Counted from the stretch's first letter, positions 32,799-41,823 are shown. The stretch: 64,000 nucleotides of DNA from Sphingomonas kyeonggiensis (GCF_014196745.1 NZ_JACIEH010000004.1:1-64000), one strand, 5' to 3'. Notes: generated from the letters alone by a model not told the origin. Made by a program: numbers and translations.

Positions 32799-34322
32799 AT
32801 GTTGCGCAAGCTGCTTGCCGCCGCGCTGCTCACCTTGCCGGCGGCCGCGCATGCCGACTGGTACGAAGCCAGCACCGGCCATTTCACCGTCTACTCCGAG
32901 CAGAAGCCCGAGAGGCTGAAGGAATTCGCCACCAAGCTCGAACGGTTCGACAAGATGGTTCGCGCGCTGCGCGGCGCCAAGGACGAGCCGATCGACCGCG
33001 CCAACCGGCTCAACGTCTACATGGTCGACAACAAGAGCGTCGTCGCGAAGCTGGCCGGGGAGAAATGGGCCGCAGGTTTCTACCGCCCGCGCGCCGGCGG
33101 CTCGCTGGCCATCGTGCCGAGCAGTTCGGACGACGGGGACGCGAGCGACCTCAATGCGCAGCAGATCCTGCTCCACGAATATGCACACTATATGATGTGG
33201 AGCCTGAGTCCGAGCGCGGTCTATCCGTCCTGGTACATCGAGGGCTTCGCCGAGACCTATGCGACCACGCGCTACGACAAGGACGGCTCGATGGTGCTGG
33301 GCGAGCCGCCGCAATATCGCGGATACAGCCTGCTCAGCGGCAACTGGCTGCCCGCCGACAAGCTGCTGACCGCCGACACGCTCAAGCTCAGCGACGAGCA
33401 ACGGGAGGGGCTGTACGGGCGCGGCTGGCTGCTCAACCACTATCTCCAGTTCAGCGGCCAGCGCAAAGGCCAGCTCGTCGCCTATCTGAGCGCGATCAAC
33501 AACGGCAAGTCGCTCGCCGAGGCCGCCAAGGTGTTCGGCGACCTGAAGGCGCTGGACCGTGAGCTGGAGCGCTACAAGACCGGCCGCTTCAGCGGATTGC
33601 GGGTGAAGGCCGAGGCCACGGTGGCGGGCGAAGTCACCATCCGCAAGCTCACGCCCGGCGAAGCGGCGACGATGGACGTCCGCATCCGATCGAAGAACGG
33701 CGTGAACGAGAAGACCGCCCCCGCCGTCTATGCCGAAGCGAAAAAGGCCGCAGCACCCTATCCCAACGATGTCGGCGCCCAGCTCGTGCTGGCCGAGGCC
33801 GCCTATGACGCCAAGGATTATGCGGTGGCCGAAGCCGCCGCCGACCGCGCCGTCGCGGCGGATGCCAAGGCGGTGGACGGCTATGTCTACAAGGCGATGT
33901 GCCGCATGGCCCTGGCCCACAAGGCGAAGGACTACGGCAAGGAGAGCTGGACCGCGATCCGCAAGATCATCGCCGCCGGCAACCGCATCGCCCCGCAGGA
34001 CCCTGAACCGCTGATCCTCTATTATCGCAGCTTCACCGAACAAGGCGTGCCTGCGCCGGCCATCGCCAAGGACGGGCTGTTCGACGCCTTCTACTACGCG
34101 CCGCAGGACAACGGCCTGCGCCTCAACACCGCGGCGATGCTGCTGCTCGACCGGGACGCGGTGCGGGCGCGGGCGCTGCTCGCCCCGCTCGCCTATCAGC
34201 CGCACAATGGCGGCATGGCCAAGTTCGCGGCGATGCTGATCGCCAAGATCGACGCCAACGACATCGACGGCGCGGCGGCTGCGCTGGGCGAGCGGGACAA
34301 GGGCTCCGACGACAGCGACTGA
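32799..34322 (+). CDS. Exported gluzincin-like metallopeptidase with C-terminal TPR-like region
   Basis: The 507-aa protein has a signal peptide (MLRKLLAAALLTLPAAAHA) and a DUF1570/peptidase-MA-like catalytic domain. The zinc motif HEYAH is at residues 126-130, with a downstream EGFAE supplying Glu152. After about residue 300, helical repeats (AAYDAKDYAVAEAAADRAVA and similar) resemble TPRs. The putative activity is periplasmic proteolysis or peptide trimming; the substrate is unknown. The start at 32799 gives a clean signal peptide. The serine protease gene follows 71 bp later in the same direction. Confidence 0.8.
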   Translation: MLRKLLAAALLTLPAAAHADWYEASTGHFTVYSEQKPERLKEFATKLERFDKMVRALRGAKDEPIDRANRLNVYMVDNKSVVAKLAGEKWAAGFYRPRAGGSLAIVPSSSDDGDASDLNAQQILLHEYAHYMMWSLSPSAVYPSWYIEGFAETYATTRYDKDGSMVLGEPPQYRGYSLLSGNWLPADKLLTADTLKLSDEQREGLYGRGWLLNHYLQFSGQRKGQLVAYLSAINNGKSLAEAAKVFGDLKALDRELERYKTGRFSGLRVKAEATVAGEVTIRKLTPGEAATMDVRIRSKNGVNEKTAPAVYAEAKKAAAPYPNDVGAQLVLAEAAYDAKDYAVAEAAADRAVAADAKAVDGYVYKAMCRMALAHKAKDYGKESWTAIRKIIAAGNRIAPQDPEPLILYYRSFTEQGVPAPAIAKDGLFDAFYYAPQDNGLRLNTAAMLLLDRDAVRARALLAPLAYQPHNGGMAKFAAMLIAKIDANDIDGAAAALGERDKGSDDSD

Positions 34323-34393
34323 CGCGCTCGCCACCGCTTGAACCGCGGGGGCTTTTGCCCGAAAGCTGCCGGCCAAATGGAGGTTCGGGGTCG

Positions 34394-35929
34394 ATGATGC
34401 GTCGGTTGCTCATGGTCGTGGCGCTGCTCTTTGCCTGGGCGGCTCCCGCGCATGCCGACGACATATCCGCGTCCGCGCGCGGTGTGGTGCGCATCGTCAC
34501 CATCGCGGTGGTCGATGACGAGGTGGTCGGCTTCGGCCACGGCAGCGGCTTCGCGGTGGCACCCAACCGGGTGGTCACCAACGCGCATGTCGTCGAGCTG
34601 GCCTCGCGCTATCCCGACAATGTCGTGATCGGCGTCGTCCCGTCGGAAGGCGACAAGTCGTACCAGGGCAAGGTGATCAAGATCGACCAGGCGCGCGATC
34701 TGGCGCTGATCGAGTTCACCGGCGTGCGCCTGCCGCCGCTCACCCTGTTCGGCGGCAAGATCTCCGACGGCGATGCGCTGGTCGCGCTCGGCTATCCCGG
34801 CAATGTCGACGTGGCCACCGCGCGCTCGGCGGCGGACTTCATCAAGCCGCAATCGCCGGTGCGCTCGCAGGGCGGGTTCGCCGGACTGCGCCAGCTGAGC
34901 GGCGTGAGCGTGCTGCTCCACACCGCCAGCATCGCGCGCGGCAATTCGGGCGGACCGCTGCTCGATCGCTGCGGCCGGGTGCTCGGCGTCAACTCGGCGA
35001 TCACCCATAATGACGAGGGCGATTCGACCTTCGCCTTCGCCATTGCCGACAGCGAGCTGACGGCGTTCCTCGCCGAGGCGAAGCAGCCGGTCTCGACCAT
35101 CGACCTGCCCTGCACCTCGGTCGAGGAGCAGATGGCGCAGGAGCGCAGTGCCGACGAAAAGGCGCGGCTGGCGGCCGACGAGGTCTCGCGCGCCGATGCC
35201 GCCAAGGCCGCGGCCGAGCGCGACGACGCCATCGCCCAGGCGCGCAACCGCGCCGAGACCACGCGCGAGAACTACATGGCGGGCGCCGCGGTGCTGCTGG
35301 TGCTCGGCGCGCTGGCGGTGGGCGGTGCCGGGCTGCTGCTTTCCCGCGAGCGCAAGCGCGAGGCGATCTGGGTCGCGGCGGGCGGCGGCGTGCTGATGCT
35401 GGGCGCGGTGGCGCTGTTCCTCAGCCGGCCGGGCTTCAACGAGAATGCGGTGCTGCCGGTGCCCAAGGCGGCGGCGAGCGGCGCGGCGCAGGCGACCGCA
35501 CAGGGCAAGCTGGTCTGCACGCTGGTGCCCGAGCGCAGCCGGGTGATCGTCTCCGCGACGGACAAGGTCGATCTCGATATCGGCGCGGACGGCTGCATCA
35601 ACAGCCGCACCCAATATGCCGAATCGGGCACCCACTGGCAGCGGATCCTGGTCCCCGACCAGGAAGCCAATGTCTCGGTGCTCGACTTCGATCCCGCCAC
35701 CGGCACCTATACCAACACCCGCTACCTGCTCTCGTCCGAGCAGATGAAGCAGGCGCGGGCGCTGCGGAAGGGCGTGCCGCTCAAGGAATGCTCGTCCGAC
35801 CAGGCCAAGCGCGCCGAGCTGGCGACCCAGCAGCAGAACATCCGCACGGCGCTGCCGGCGGTGTACAACGAGAAGCTGGTGTACAAATGTGCGGGGGCCG
35901 GGCCCGACGAGACGCCTGCGGCGAAGTGA
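34394..35929 (+). CDS. Exported trypsin-like (S1C) serine protease with membrane-anchored C-terminal part
   Basis: The 511-aa protein has a signal peptide (MMRRLLMVVALLFAWAAPAHA) and a DegP/HtrA-type chymotrypsin-fold domain. The triad is complete: His65 in TNAHVVE, Asp102 in ARDLALIE and Ser185 in RGNSGGPLLD. Then come an Ala/Glu-rich coiled segment (about 245-290), one or two membrane helices (about 295-350), and a periplasmic or cytoplasmic C-terminal domain with three Cys. There is no PDZ domain, unlike DegP. It may be a stress protease or a tethered processing protease. The neighbouring metallopeptidase upstream suggests a joint proteolytic role. Confidence 0.82.
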   Translation: MMRRLLMVVALLFAWAAPAHADDISASARGVVRIVTIAVVDDEVVGFGHGSGFAVAPNRVVTNAHVVELASRYPDNVVIGVVPSEGDKSYQGKVIKIDQARDLALIEFTGVRLPPLTLFGGKISDGDALVALGYPGNVDVATARSAADFIKPQSPVRSQGGFAGLRQLSGVSVLLHTASIARGNSGGPLLDRCGRVLGVNSAITHNDEGDSTFAFAIADSELTAFLAEAKQPVSTIDLPCTSVEEQMAQERSADEKARLAADEVSRADAAKAAAERDDAIAQARNRAETTRENYMAGAAVLLVLGALAVGGAGLLLSRERKREAIWVAAGGGVLMLGAVALFLSRPGFNENAVLPVPKAAASGAAQATAQGKLVCTLVPERSRVIVSATDKVDLDIGADGCINSRTQYAESGTHWQRILVPDQEANVSVLDFDPATGTYTNTRYLLSSEQMKQARALRKGVPLKECSSDQAKRAELATQQQNIRTALPAVYNEKLVYKCAGAGPDETPAAK

Positions 35930-35932
35930 ATT

Positions 35933-35956
35933 CCCTCTCCCGCAAGCGGTAGAGGG
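35933..35956. terminator. Class C hairpin between convergent genes
   Basis: CCCTCTCCCGCAAGCGGTAGAG plus GG forms a near-perfect hairpin (one C-T mismatch). It is the same sequence family as the arms at 9182-9339. It lies between the serine-protease stop (35929) and the DUF1203 stop (35957), so it probably ends transcription from both sides. Confidence 0.6.
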
Positions 35957-36424
35957 TTAGAAGCGATCGACCCGGGCCGCGAAGCACCCGCGCTTCGCAT
36001 TGTGCACATGGAGATAGGCCACCGCCGGATCCGCGAACATCCGCACGATCAGCGGCGCGAGGTCGCGGCCTTCGATGACCTCCGCATCGGTCATCATGCC
36101 CGCTTCGTCGAACGCGCGGACCGAGAGCAGGCGGATCGCCAGCGGCGCGGGCACGGCATTCTCGAAGCGCGCCGGCACTTCGGCGCCTTCGCGCACGAAG
36201 ATCGCATGGGCGCTGCGATAGGGCGTGGCGACGGGCAGGTGCTCGTGATTGACCAGCAGCACGGTCTCGCCCGGCTCGACATCGACCAGCTCGACCCGGC
36301 ACGGCGCATCGGGCTTCTTCTCGACGGTGAAGCGCACCACCTGCTCGGCGGCGAGCGCCGCGTCCGACAGGCCATAGAGATGCCGGAACGGCGCGGGGTC
36401 GATGCCCTGGATGACATAGCTCAT
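35957..36424 (-). CDS. DUF1203 protein
   Basis: The 155-aa cytoplasmic protein is recognisable by GIDPAPFRHLYGLSDAALAA at the N-terminus and VEPGETVLLVNHEHLPVATP in the middle, with a tail HVHNAKRGCFAARV. DUF1203 proteins have no established reaction. The ATG overlaps the ada stop by 4 nt (ATGA), so it is co-expressed with the DNA-repair regulator Ada. That link suggests, but does not prove, a role in the alkylation response. Confidence 0.85.
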   Translation of the reverse strand: MSYVIQGIDPAPFRHLYGLSDAALAAEQVVRFTVEKKPDAPCRVELVDVEPGETVLLVNHEHLPVATPYRSAHAIFVREGAEVPARFENAVPAPLAIRLLSVRAFDEAGMMTDAEVIEGRDLAPLIVRMFADPAVAYLHVHNAKRGCFAARVDRF

Positions 36425-37458
36425 CGCTCGCCACCCTCGCGCTTGAGCAGCGCCTGCTTGCGATCGACGCCGTACGCATAGCCGCCCATGCTGCCGTCCG
36501 AGCGGAGCACGCGGTGGCAGGGGATGATCACCGGCACATGATTGGCACCGCAGGCGGTGCCCGTTGCGCGCACCGCGCCGGGGCTGCCCACCGCAGCGGC
36601 GAGTTGGGCATAGCTGCGCGTCTCGCCCGGCGGGATCGCCCGCAGCGCCTGCCACACCGCTTCCTGGAAGGCGGTGCCCTGCACGTCGAGCGGCAGGTCG
36701 GTGTCGCGTCCGGGGCTCTCGACCTCGGCGACGACGCGCGCGGCCAGCGCCGATAGCGCCGCACCGCCCTGGACGATCTCCGCCGCCGGGAAGCGCTGGG
36801 CCAGGCCGAGCGCGTTCTCGTCGAACGCGACGCGGCAAAGCCCCTTGTCGGTCGCCGCGATCAGCAGCGGGCCAAGGCTGGTCTCGGCGATCGTCCAGCG
36901 GATCGTCACCCCGGCCCCGCCGCGCTTCCACACGCTGGGGCTCATCCCGAGCCGGGCATTGGCGGTCTCGTAGAAGCGGCTCGGCGCCGAATAGCCGGCC
37001 TCGTAGATCGCCTCGGTGACGCTGCCCTCGCCCAGCGCCTCCGCCGCGCGCTTCGCCTTGAGGCTGCGGGCATAGGCGGCCGGCGTCACCCCGGTGGCGC
37101 GCTTGAACAGCCGGTGGAAATGATGCGGGGCATAGCCGACGGCAGCGGCGACTTCGTCGAGCGAGATCGATTCCTCGGCCGCCTCGATCAGCGCCACCGC
37201 CCTGGCCACCGCGATCCGATCGCGGCCGACCTCGTCGGGCTTGCAGCGCAGGCAGGCGCGATATCCGGCGGCGCGGGCACCCTCGGCATCGTCGAAGAAC
37301 TCGACATGCTCGCGCTTCGGCCGCCGCGCCGGGCAGGTCGGCTTGCAATAGATGCGGGTGGTGGTCACCGCGACGATCAACCGCCCGTCAAAGGCGCGGT
37401 CGCGCGCTTCGAAGGCGGCCCAGGCCGCGTCTTCGGGAAGGGAAAGCTGCTGGGTCAT
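36421..37458 (-). CDS. ada: Bifunctional Ada: methylphosphotriester-sensing activator and O6-methylguanine-DNA methyltransferase
   Basis: The 345-aa protein has, in order, an N-terminal zinc domain with IYCKPTCPARRPKRE and CLRCKP (four Cys including the methyl acceptor), an AraC-type HTH (about 80-170, HHFHRLFKRATGVTPAAYAR), and a C-terminal methyltransferase with the acceptor Cys in VPVIIPCHRVLRSDG. Ada takes methyl groups irreversibly from DNA and then activates repair genes. The start at 37458 is chosen over a longer frame because MTQQLSLPEDAAW aligns with family N-termini. It is coupled to the DUF1203 gene. Confidence 0.94.
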   Translation of the reverse strand: MTQQLSLPEDAAWAAFEARDRAFDGRLIVAVTTTRIYCKPTCPARRPKREHVEFFDDAEGARAAGYRACLRCKPDEVGRDRIAVARAVALIEAAEESISLDEVAAAVGYAPHHFHRLFKRATGVTPAAYARSLKAKRAAEALGEGSVTEAIYEAGYSAPSRFYETANARLGMSPSVWKRGGAGVTIRWTIAETSLGPLLIAATDKGLCRVAFDENALGLAQRFPAAEIVQGGAALSALAARVVAEVESPGRDTDLPLDVQGTAFQEAVWQALRAIPPGETRSYAQLAAAVGSPGAVRATGTACGANHVPVIIPCHRVLRSDGSMGGYAYGVDRKQALLKREGGER

Positions 37459-37527
37459 GCCCCGGATATAGGCGCCTGCGCGGCACCCCACATCCCGGCG
37501 ATTGCGCTCAAAGCGAACGCGGGGACC

Positions 37528-37968
37528 TCAGTCCTCGCGCGTCGGGCGACGCATCAGCCGGCGGAGCGGTGGCATGGTCGGCTTCCCGCCCGGCTTGGCC
37601 GTGCCGAAACGCGCGGCGAGCGCGGCCGAGAGATCGGCGAGGATGTGCTCCTGCCCGCGAAAGGCATGGGCGATCTCTTCCTCGGTCAGCGCCTTCATGA
37701 AGGCACAGCCATAGGTCGAGCCCGAGCGGCGCACCACCTTGGCGGCGCGGGAGCCCGCGCCCGACAGGCCGAGCGAGACCAGCGTGCCGACCGGCAGGTC
37801 GATCTCCGAGGAGAAGCGGAAGCCGGTACGCGAGAAGTCCTCGACCCGCACGTCGAGCGGCGCGCCGTCGGGCACGCGCAGGGTCGACGGCGAATCCGCA
37901 TCGAAACGGATCGCGCCGCGGCGGTCGATATCTCCGAGGATCTCAAGCTTGGCGACGATCAATTTCAA
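37528..37968 (-). CDS. PilZ-domain protein
   Basis: The 146-aa protein has the PilZ domain at about residues 15-100. The c-di-GMP-binding signature is reduced to RRGAIRFDAD and EDFSRTGFRF instead of RxxxR and D/NxSxxG; an RR pair and D-S-x-x-G remain, so binding is plausible. The C-terminus is basic (KPTMPPLRRLMRR). The start codon is TTG 37968 with GGAG 5-8 nt upstream. It is probably a cytoplasmic c-di-GMP effector; target unknown. Confidence 0.8.
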   Translation of the reverse strand: MKLIVAKLEILGDIDRRGAIRFDADSPSTLRVPDGAPLDVRVEDFSRTGFRFSSEIDLPVGTLVSLGLSGAGSRAAKVVRRSGSTYGCAFMKALTEEEIAHAFRGQEHILADLSAALAARFGTAKPGGKPTMPPLRRLMRRPTRED

Positions 37969-38087
37969 GGCTCCGTTACAGGCGCGGAAACCTTAGCCGC
38001 GGATGCGTTAACGAGTGATTTGCGAATGACCGACAACCGGCACTAATTTCGTATGCGCAACGGGGTGGGGTGGTTTAGCCTTTGCGC

Positions 38088-38627
38088 ATGAGACGAAGTG
38101 CGCTGATCGCCGTGCTGCTGCCGATCGCCGTTGCGGCGATTGCCGGTCCAATGGCCGCGGTTCTGAGCGTCGATAGAAATGCCGCGCGCATTCCCGGCCT
38201 CCAGTCGCTCGCGAACGCCTCCTGCGCCTGTGCACGCCGCGCATCGGATGCGAAGGGCGAGAATGCATGCTGGCGCCATTTCGAGCGGCTGACCCATGCC
38301 GATCACAGAAAGCCGACCGGTGGCTCCGCCTGCTATCCGCTTTCCGAGACGATCATCTGGGTGGATGACGACGACGATCACTCCATCACCCTCAAATATG
38401 GCGTGGTGGGAGGCAGGGGCCTCTACCTCTGCTCCAAGGAAGAAGCCGTTGCCGGCGAAGCGATCTGGTATCGCGAGGATACGCAGGGAAGCACGCAAGC
38501 AGAATTGAACCAGTCCCTGCGCCGGGCCGATGCCGCCCTGATCCGCTTCGCCGAAGCGCTAAAGCGCGGCGAACCTCTCGAAAAACTCAAGCCCGCCATG
38601 GGCTGCGTGACGGGATATCCGCGATGA
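38088..38627 (+). CDS. Exported Cys-rich protein, tandem paralogue A, function unknown
   Basis: The 179-aa protein has a signal-anchor or signal peptide (MRRSALIAVLLPIAVAAIAG). The Cys residues are spread as CACARR, ACWRHFERL, SACYPL and LYLCSKEEA, plus one near the C-terminus, which suggests disulphides in the periplasm. The segment SITLKYGVVGGRGLYLCSKEEAV (first 19 residues key) resembles VTLEYRALSGKSSFCGAHEAV of the next, frameshifted gene. I do not recognise a family. A TTG at 38082 is an alternative start. Its stop overlaps the next ATG (ATGA). Confidence 0.6.
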   Translation: MRRSALIAVLLPIAVAAIAGPMAAVLSVDRNAARIPGLQSLANASCACARRASDAKGENACWRHFERLTHADHRKPTGGSACYPLSETIIWVDDDDDHSITLKYGVVGGRGLYLCSKEEAVAGEAIWYREDTQGSTQAELNQSLRRADAALIRFAEALKRGEPLEKLKPAMGCVTGYPR

Positions 38628-38927
38628 TTCGGGTCACGCTGATCCTGATCGCCATCGAGCGGAAACTGTGCCGGGCTGGCCGAGCATCGGCGCTGCTACC
38701 GATCCGGCGCCTGCGTCACGCTCGAATATCGGGCCCTGTCGGGCAAGAGCTCCTTCTGCGGCGCGCATGAGGCGGTCATGGCCCGAGCGCTTTTCGCCGA
38801 AAAGGGCGCCGGGATACTCGCACCGCTCGCCGACCATTTCAGCGCGGGAAATGCGGGAGGCGGGGCCAGCCCCGAAATGGCGGCGGGATCCGCCGCACCC
38901 GGCTGCCCGGTGCAGCCACGCCGATGA
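38624..38927 (+). pseudogene. Frameshifted tandem paralogue B of the Cys-rich exported protein
   Basis: It begins at ATG 38624 overlapping the upstream stop (ATGA), giving MIRVTLILIAI, a signal-peptide-like start. From about 38649 the coding signal continues in a different frame to the stop at 38925-38927: SGNCAGLAEHRRCYRSGACV, VTLEYRALSGKSSFCGAHEA, then VMARALFAEKGAG. That frame shows strong GC bias at third positions. The original frame instead runs into a stop near 38768 with atypical codons. The break is between about 38649 and 38667, equivalent to one extra base or two missing. It is a real pseudogene or a sequencing error; both are possible. Confidence 0.6.
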
Positions 38928-39146
38928 GGCACGCAGCACCCCTTTCTTGACGGAAACCGATTTCATCGCCATATGGCCCAGCATCGAGGCGTAATGCAGC
39001 GTGATCGGACATGCGGGTTCATCCCAAGGGTCCAGGCTCCGCCTCTTTGTTTTCCCGGCTTCCCTAGTCACGCGGGTCGTCATTTTTGACCCCGCCTTGC
39101 GCCTGGATTCCGTCCGGTGCGCCCGGCCGTATGTACAGGACACATA

Positions 39147-40679
39147 ATGCAATTCAACGAACTCGGTCTCTCGGAGACCGTTCTCGCCGCGCTTGCCGCC
39201 AAGGGCTATAGCGAGGCGACGCCGATCCAGGCCAAGTCGATCCCGTCGCTGCTCGAAGGGCGCGACCTGCTCGGCATCGCCCAGACCGGCACCGGCAAGA
39301 CCGCCGCTTTCATGCTCCCCTCGATCGATCGCCTGGTCGCCAGCGGCAAGCGCGCCCAGCCGCGCGGCTGCCGCATGCTGATCCTCGCCCCGACCCGCGA
39401 GCTCGCCAGCCAGATCGCCGACCAGGCCCGCCACTATTCGAAGGGCACGCGCCTTTCGGTCGCCACCGTGTTCGGCGGCACCTCGATCCACAAGAACAAG
39501 ACCGACCTCGCCAAGGGCGTCGACATCGTCGTCGCCACGCCGGGCCGCCTCGTCGACCTGATCGACCAGTGCTACGCGATCCTGCTCGGGATCGAGATCC
39601 TCGTCCTCGACGAGGCCGACCAGATGATGGACCTGGGCTTCATCCACGCCCTGAAGCGCATCGTCCGCGAGCTGCCGTCGAAGCGCCAGACGCTGTTCTT
39701 CTCGGCGACCATGCCGAAGACGATCCGCGAGCTGGCTGGCCAGTTCATCAAGGATCCGGTCGAAGTGAAGGTCACCCCCGAGGCGACCACCGCCGAGCGT
39801 GTCGACCAGAGCGTCACCTTCGTCCGCCAGGACGAGAAGCAGGCGCTGCTGACGATGCTGCTGCGCGAGACCGAGATCGATCGCGCGCTGGTGTTCACCC
39901 GCACCAAGCACGGCGCCGACCGCGTCGTCCGCCTGCTCGCGGGCAACGGCATCGCCGCCAACGCGATCCACGGCAACAAGAGCCAGCCGCAGCGTGAGCG
40001 CGCGCTCGGCGAGTTCCGCGCCGGCAAGGTGAAGATCCTGGTCGCGACCGACATCGCCGCGCGCGGCATCGACGTGTCTGGCGTCAGCCACGTCTTCAAC
40101 TTCGAGCTGCCGAACGTGGCGGACCAGTATGTCCACCGCATCGGCCGCACCGCGCGCGCCGGCAAGGATGGCGAGGCGATCAGCCTGTGCGCCGATGACG
40201 AGCGGCCCTATCTGCGCGACATCGAGCGGTTGATCCGCCAGAAGCTCACCGTGGTGCCGCTGCCCGAGGGCTTCGTCGCCGCTGCCGAGAAGATCAGGTC
40301 GACCCGCGTCAACGTGGCGCCGACCCGTGACGAGCAGAATGGCCGCAACGGCCGCGCGATGCAGCGTGACGGTCGCCGCCCGGGCGGCGGCCAGCCGCAG
40401 CGCGGTCGCCCCGGCGGCCAGCGCGAAGACCGCGCACGCGGCGACCAGCCGCGCCGCGACGGCCATGCCCCGCGTCCGGAAGCAGCCGGTGCGGCCGCAG
40501 GCGAGCCGCGTCCGCGCCGCTTCGATGCGCAGCCGCAGGGCGAACAGCCCCGCAACTATGCCCGCCCGAAGCGCAAGTGGCAGCCGCGCCCGACCGGCAG
40601 CGGCGGTGGCCAGCGCCAGGGTGGCCAGGGCGGCGGCGGCGGTCGTCAGGGTGGTCAGGGCGGCAATCGCGGGCGCTGA
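39147..40679 (+). CDS. DEAD-box RNA helicase, RhlE-like
   Basis: The 510-aa protein has the Q motif (GYSEATPIQAKSIP), Walker A AQTGTGKTAAF (about 43-53), PTRELASQI, DEAD written DEADQMMDLGF, SAT in FFSATMPKTI, and the C-terminal ARGIDVSGVSHV and HRIGRTARAG motifs. A long Arg/Gly/Gln-rich tail from about residue 395 to the end (GGQRQGGQGGGGGRQGGQGG) is typical of cold-shock or ribosome-assembly helicases and probably binds RNA non-specifically. The start at 39147 follows a roughly 220-bp region without genes. A strong terminator follows. Confidence 0.94.
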   Translation: MQFNELGLSETVLAALAAKGYSEATPIQAKSIPSLLEGRDLLGIAQTGTGKTAAFMLPSIDRLVASGKRAQPRGCRMLILAPTRELASQIADQARHYSKGTRLSVATVFGGTSIHKNKTDLAKGVDIVVATPGRLVDLIDQCYAILLGIEILVLDEADQMMDLGFIHALKRIVRELPSKRQTLFFSATMPKTIRELAGQFIKDPVEVKVTPEATTAERVDQSVTFVRQDEKQALLTMLLRETEIDRALVFTRTKHGADRVVRLLAGNGIAANAIHGNKSQPQRERALGEFRAGKVKILVATDIAARGIDVSGVSHVFNFELPNVADQYVHRIGRTARAGKDGEAISLCADDERPYLRDIERLIRQKLTVVPLPEGFVAAAEKIRSTRVNVAPTRDEQNGRNGRAMQRDGRRPGGGQPQRGRPGGQREDRARGDQPRRDGHAPRPEAAGAAAGEPRPRRFDAQPQGEQPRNYARPKRKWQPRPTGSGGGQRQGGQGGGGGRQGGQGGNRGR

Positions 40680-40705
40680 GACCCACGCTTCCCAAAGCTG
40701 AAACG

Positions 40706-40738
40706 AAAAGGCCGGGCATGATGCCTGGCCTTTTCTTT
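40706..40738 (+). terminator. Rho-independent terminator after the DEAD-box helicase gene
   Basis: AAAAGGCCGGGCA pairs with TGCCTGGCCTTTT (one G-T pair) around a TGA loop, followed by CTTT. The A/T-rich ends make it usable from both sides, which suits the convergent gene ending at 40751. Confidence 0.85.
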
Positions 40739-40750
40739 AGGTCCCCACGC

Positions 40751-41665
40751 TCAGCGACGCCGGGCGCGGATCGCGGCATCCTCGCGACCGGCGATCAGCC
40801 GGATCGCGCGATCGGCGCCTTCGCCGCCCTCCTGGGCGCCGGCGCGCTGCGCGGCACGGTAGAGCTGCTCGGCCTTCTCGTAGTTGCCGGCCTGCTCGGC
40901 GCAGAGCCCGAGGTCGAAGGTGATCGAGGCGTTGTTCGGCACTTCCCCAGCCAGCGCGGCCCAGCCGGTACAGGCACCGCGCACATCGCGCTTGGTGAGC
41001 TTGACCAGGTCCTTGAACCGCTTCGCCTGGTCCTTGCCCATCCCCTTGTCGCTCTCGCGCACCCGGATGCGATAGGTGGATAGGGTCGGCGCGATGTCGG
41101 CGCGCACCGAATTGCCGAGGTCGCGCACCAGATTGGCAATCACGTCCTCCACCGGCTCGGGATCGGTCTTGTCGCCTTCGCACCAGCTGAAGTCGTTGGT
41201 CACCGGGCGGGTGACCGAATAGACGATCCGCCCGTCGCGGTTGCGCACCAGGCGGAGATCGGCCTTCACCGACACGAGCCGGCGACGGCAGCGCAGCTCG
41301 ACCTCGGCATGGCGGATGCACTTCTTCTGGTCGGCGCTGTCCTTCTCGATGCAGCGCTTCTCCTTCCGCTTGAAGTTGGATTCGTCGACGCCGGTGGTGA
41401 CGCCGCCGGTCAGCGAACCCTCGGCATTGTCACGGCCGGTATACCCACCCATCAGGTCGAAATGCGTACCCGACAGGGCCTGCTCGATCGCCCGCGCCAG
41501 CGCCGACCCGTCCTGTCCGGCAATCCGGTCGACCGAGATCGAGCGCAGCAGGCTCGCCTCGCGGTTCGGCGCGGCGAACTCGCCGGTGATCTCCAACACT
41601 TCCGCGCGCGCGACGCCCGCCATCAGCGCCACGATTCCGATGCCGGCAAGAATCCGCTTGTCCAT
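40751..41665 (-). CDS. Exported protein with a C-terminal tetratricopeptide-like repeat
   Basis: The 304-aa protein has a signal peptide (MDKRILAGIGIVALMAGVARA). A beta-rich body contains a Cys-rich stretch (RCIEKDSADQKKCIRH, then VELRCRRRLVSVKADL). A TPR-like motif lies near residue 250 (DLGLCAEQAGNYEKAEQLYR). A link to cell-envelope sensing or assembly is possible but not shown. No known family could be named. The start at 41665 has GGGGA upstream. It is convergent with the helicase and divergent from atpH, with 269 bp between. Confidence 0.7.
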   Translation of the reverse strand: MDKRILAGIGIVALMAGVARAEVLEITGEFAAPNREASLLRSISVDRIAGQDGSALARAIEQALSGTHFDLMGGYTGRDNAEGSLTGGVTTGVDESNFKRKEKRCIEKDSADQKKCIRHAEVELRCRRRLVSVKADLRLVRNRDGRIVYSVTRPVTNDFSWCEGDKTDPEPVEDVIANLVRDLGNSVRADIAPTLSTYRIRVRESDKGMGKDQAKRFKDLVKLTKRDVRGACTGWAALAGEVPNNASITFDLGLCAEQAGNYEKAEQLYRAAQRAGAQEGGEGADRAIRLIAGREDAAIRARRR

Positions 41666-41823
41666 TTCCCCGTCCCTTCCCCCAAAAGGATATCGCGGCG
41701 GCCGTTTACCATACGAAACGATTCGGTACACACCGTGTCGCGGTCACTTTGGGAGAGTCCTCGAGGAGAGCGACTCGGACTCGGGTTGCATCCCTGTGAC
41801 ACCGATGCTAACCGCGCCGCGAC

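Noticed and set aside
38668..38994. A 108-aa plus-strand frame in the region of the frameshifted gene
   Set aside because: The competing frame (38649-38927) has better third-position GC bias and similarity to the preceding gene. This one looks like an out-of-frame reading.
38634..40466. A long frame antisense to the DEAD-box helicase
   Set aside because: The plus-strand helicase has all conserved motifs; the antisense frame has none.
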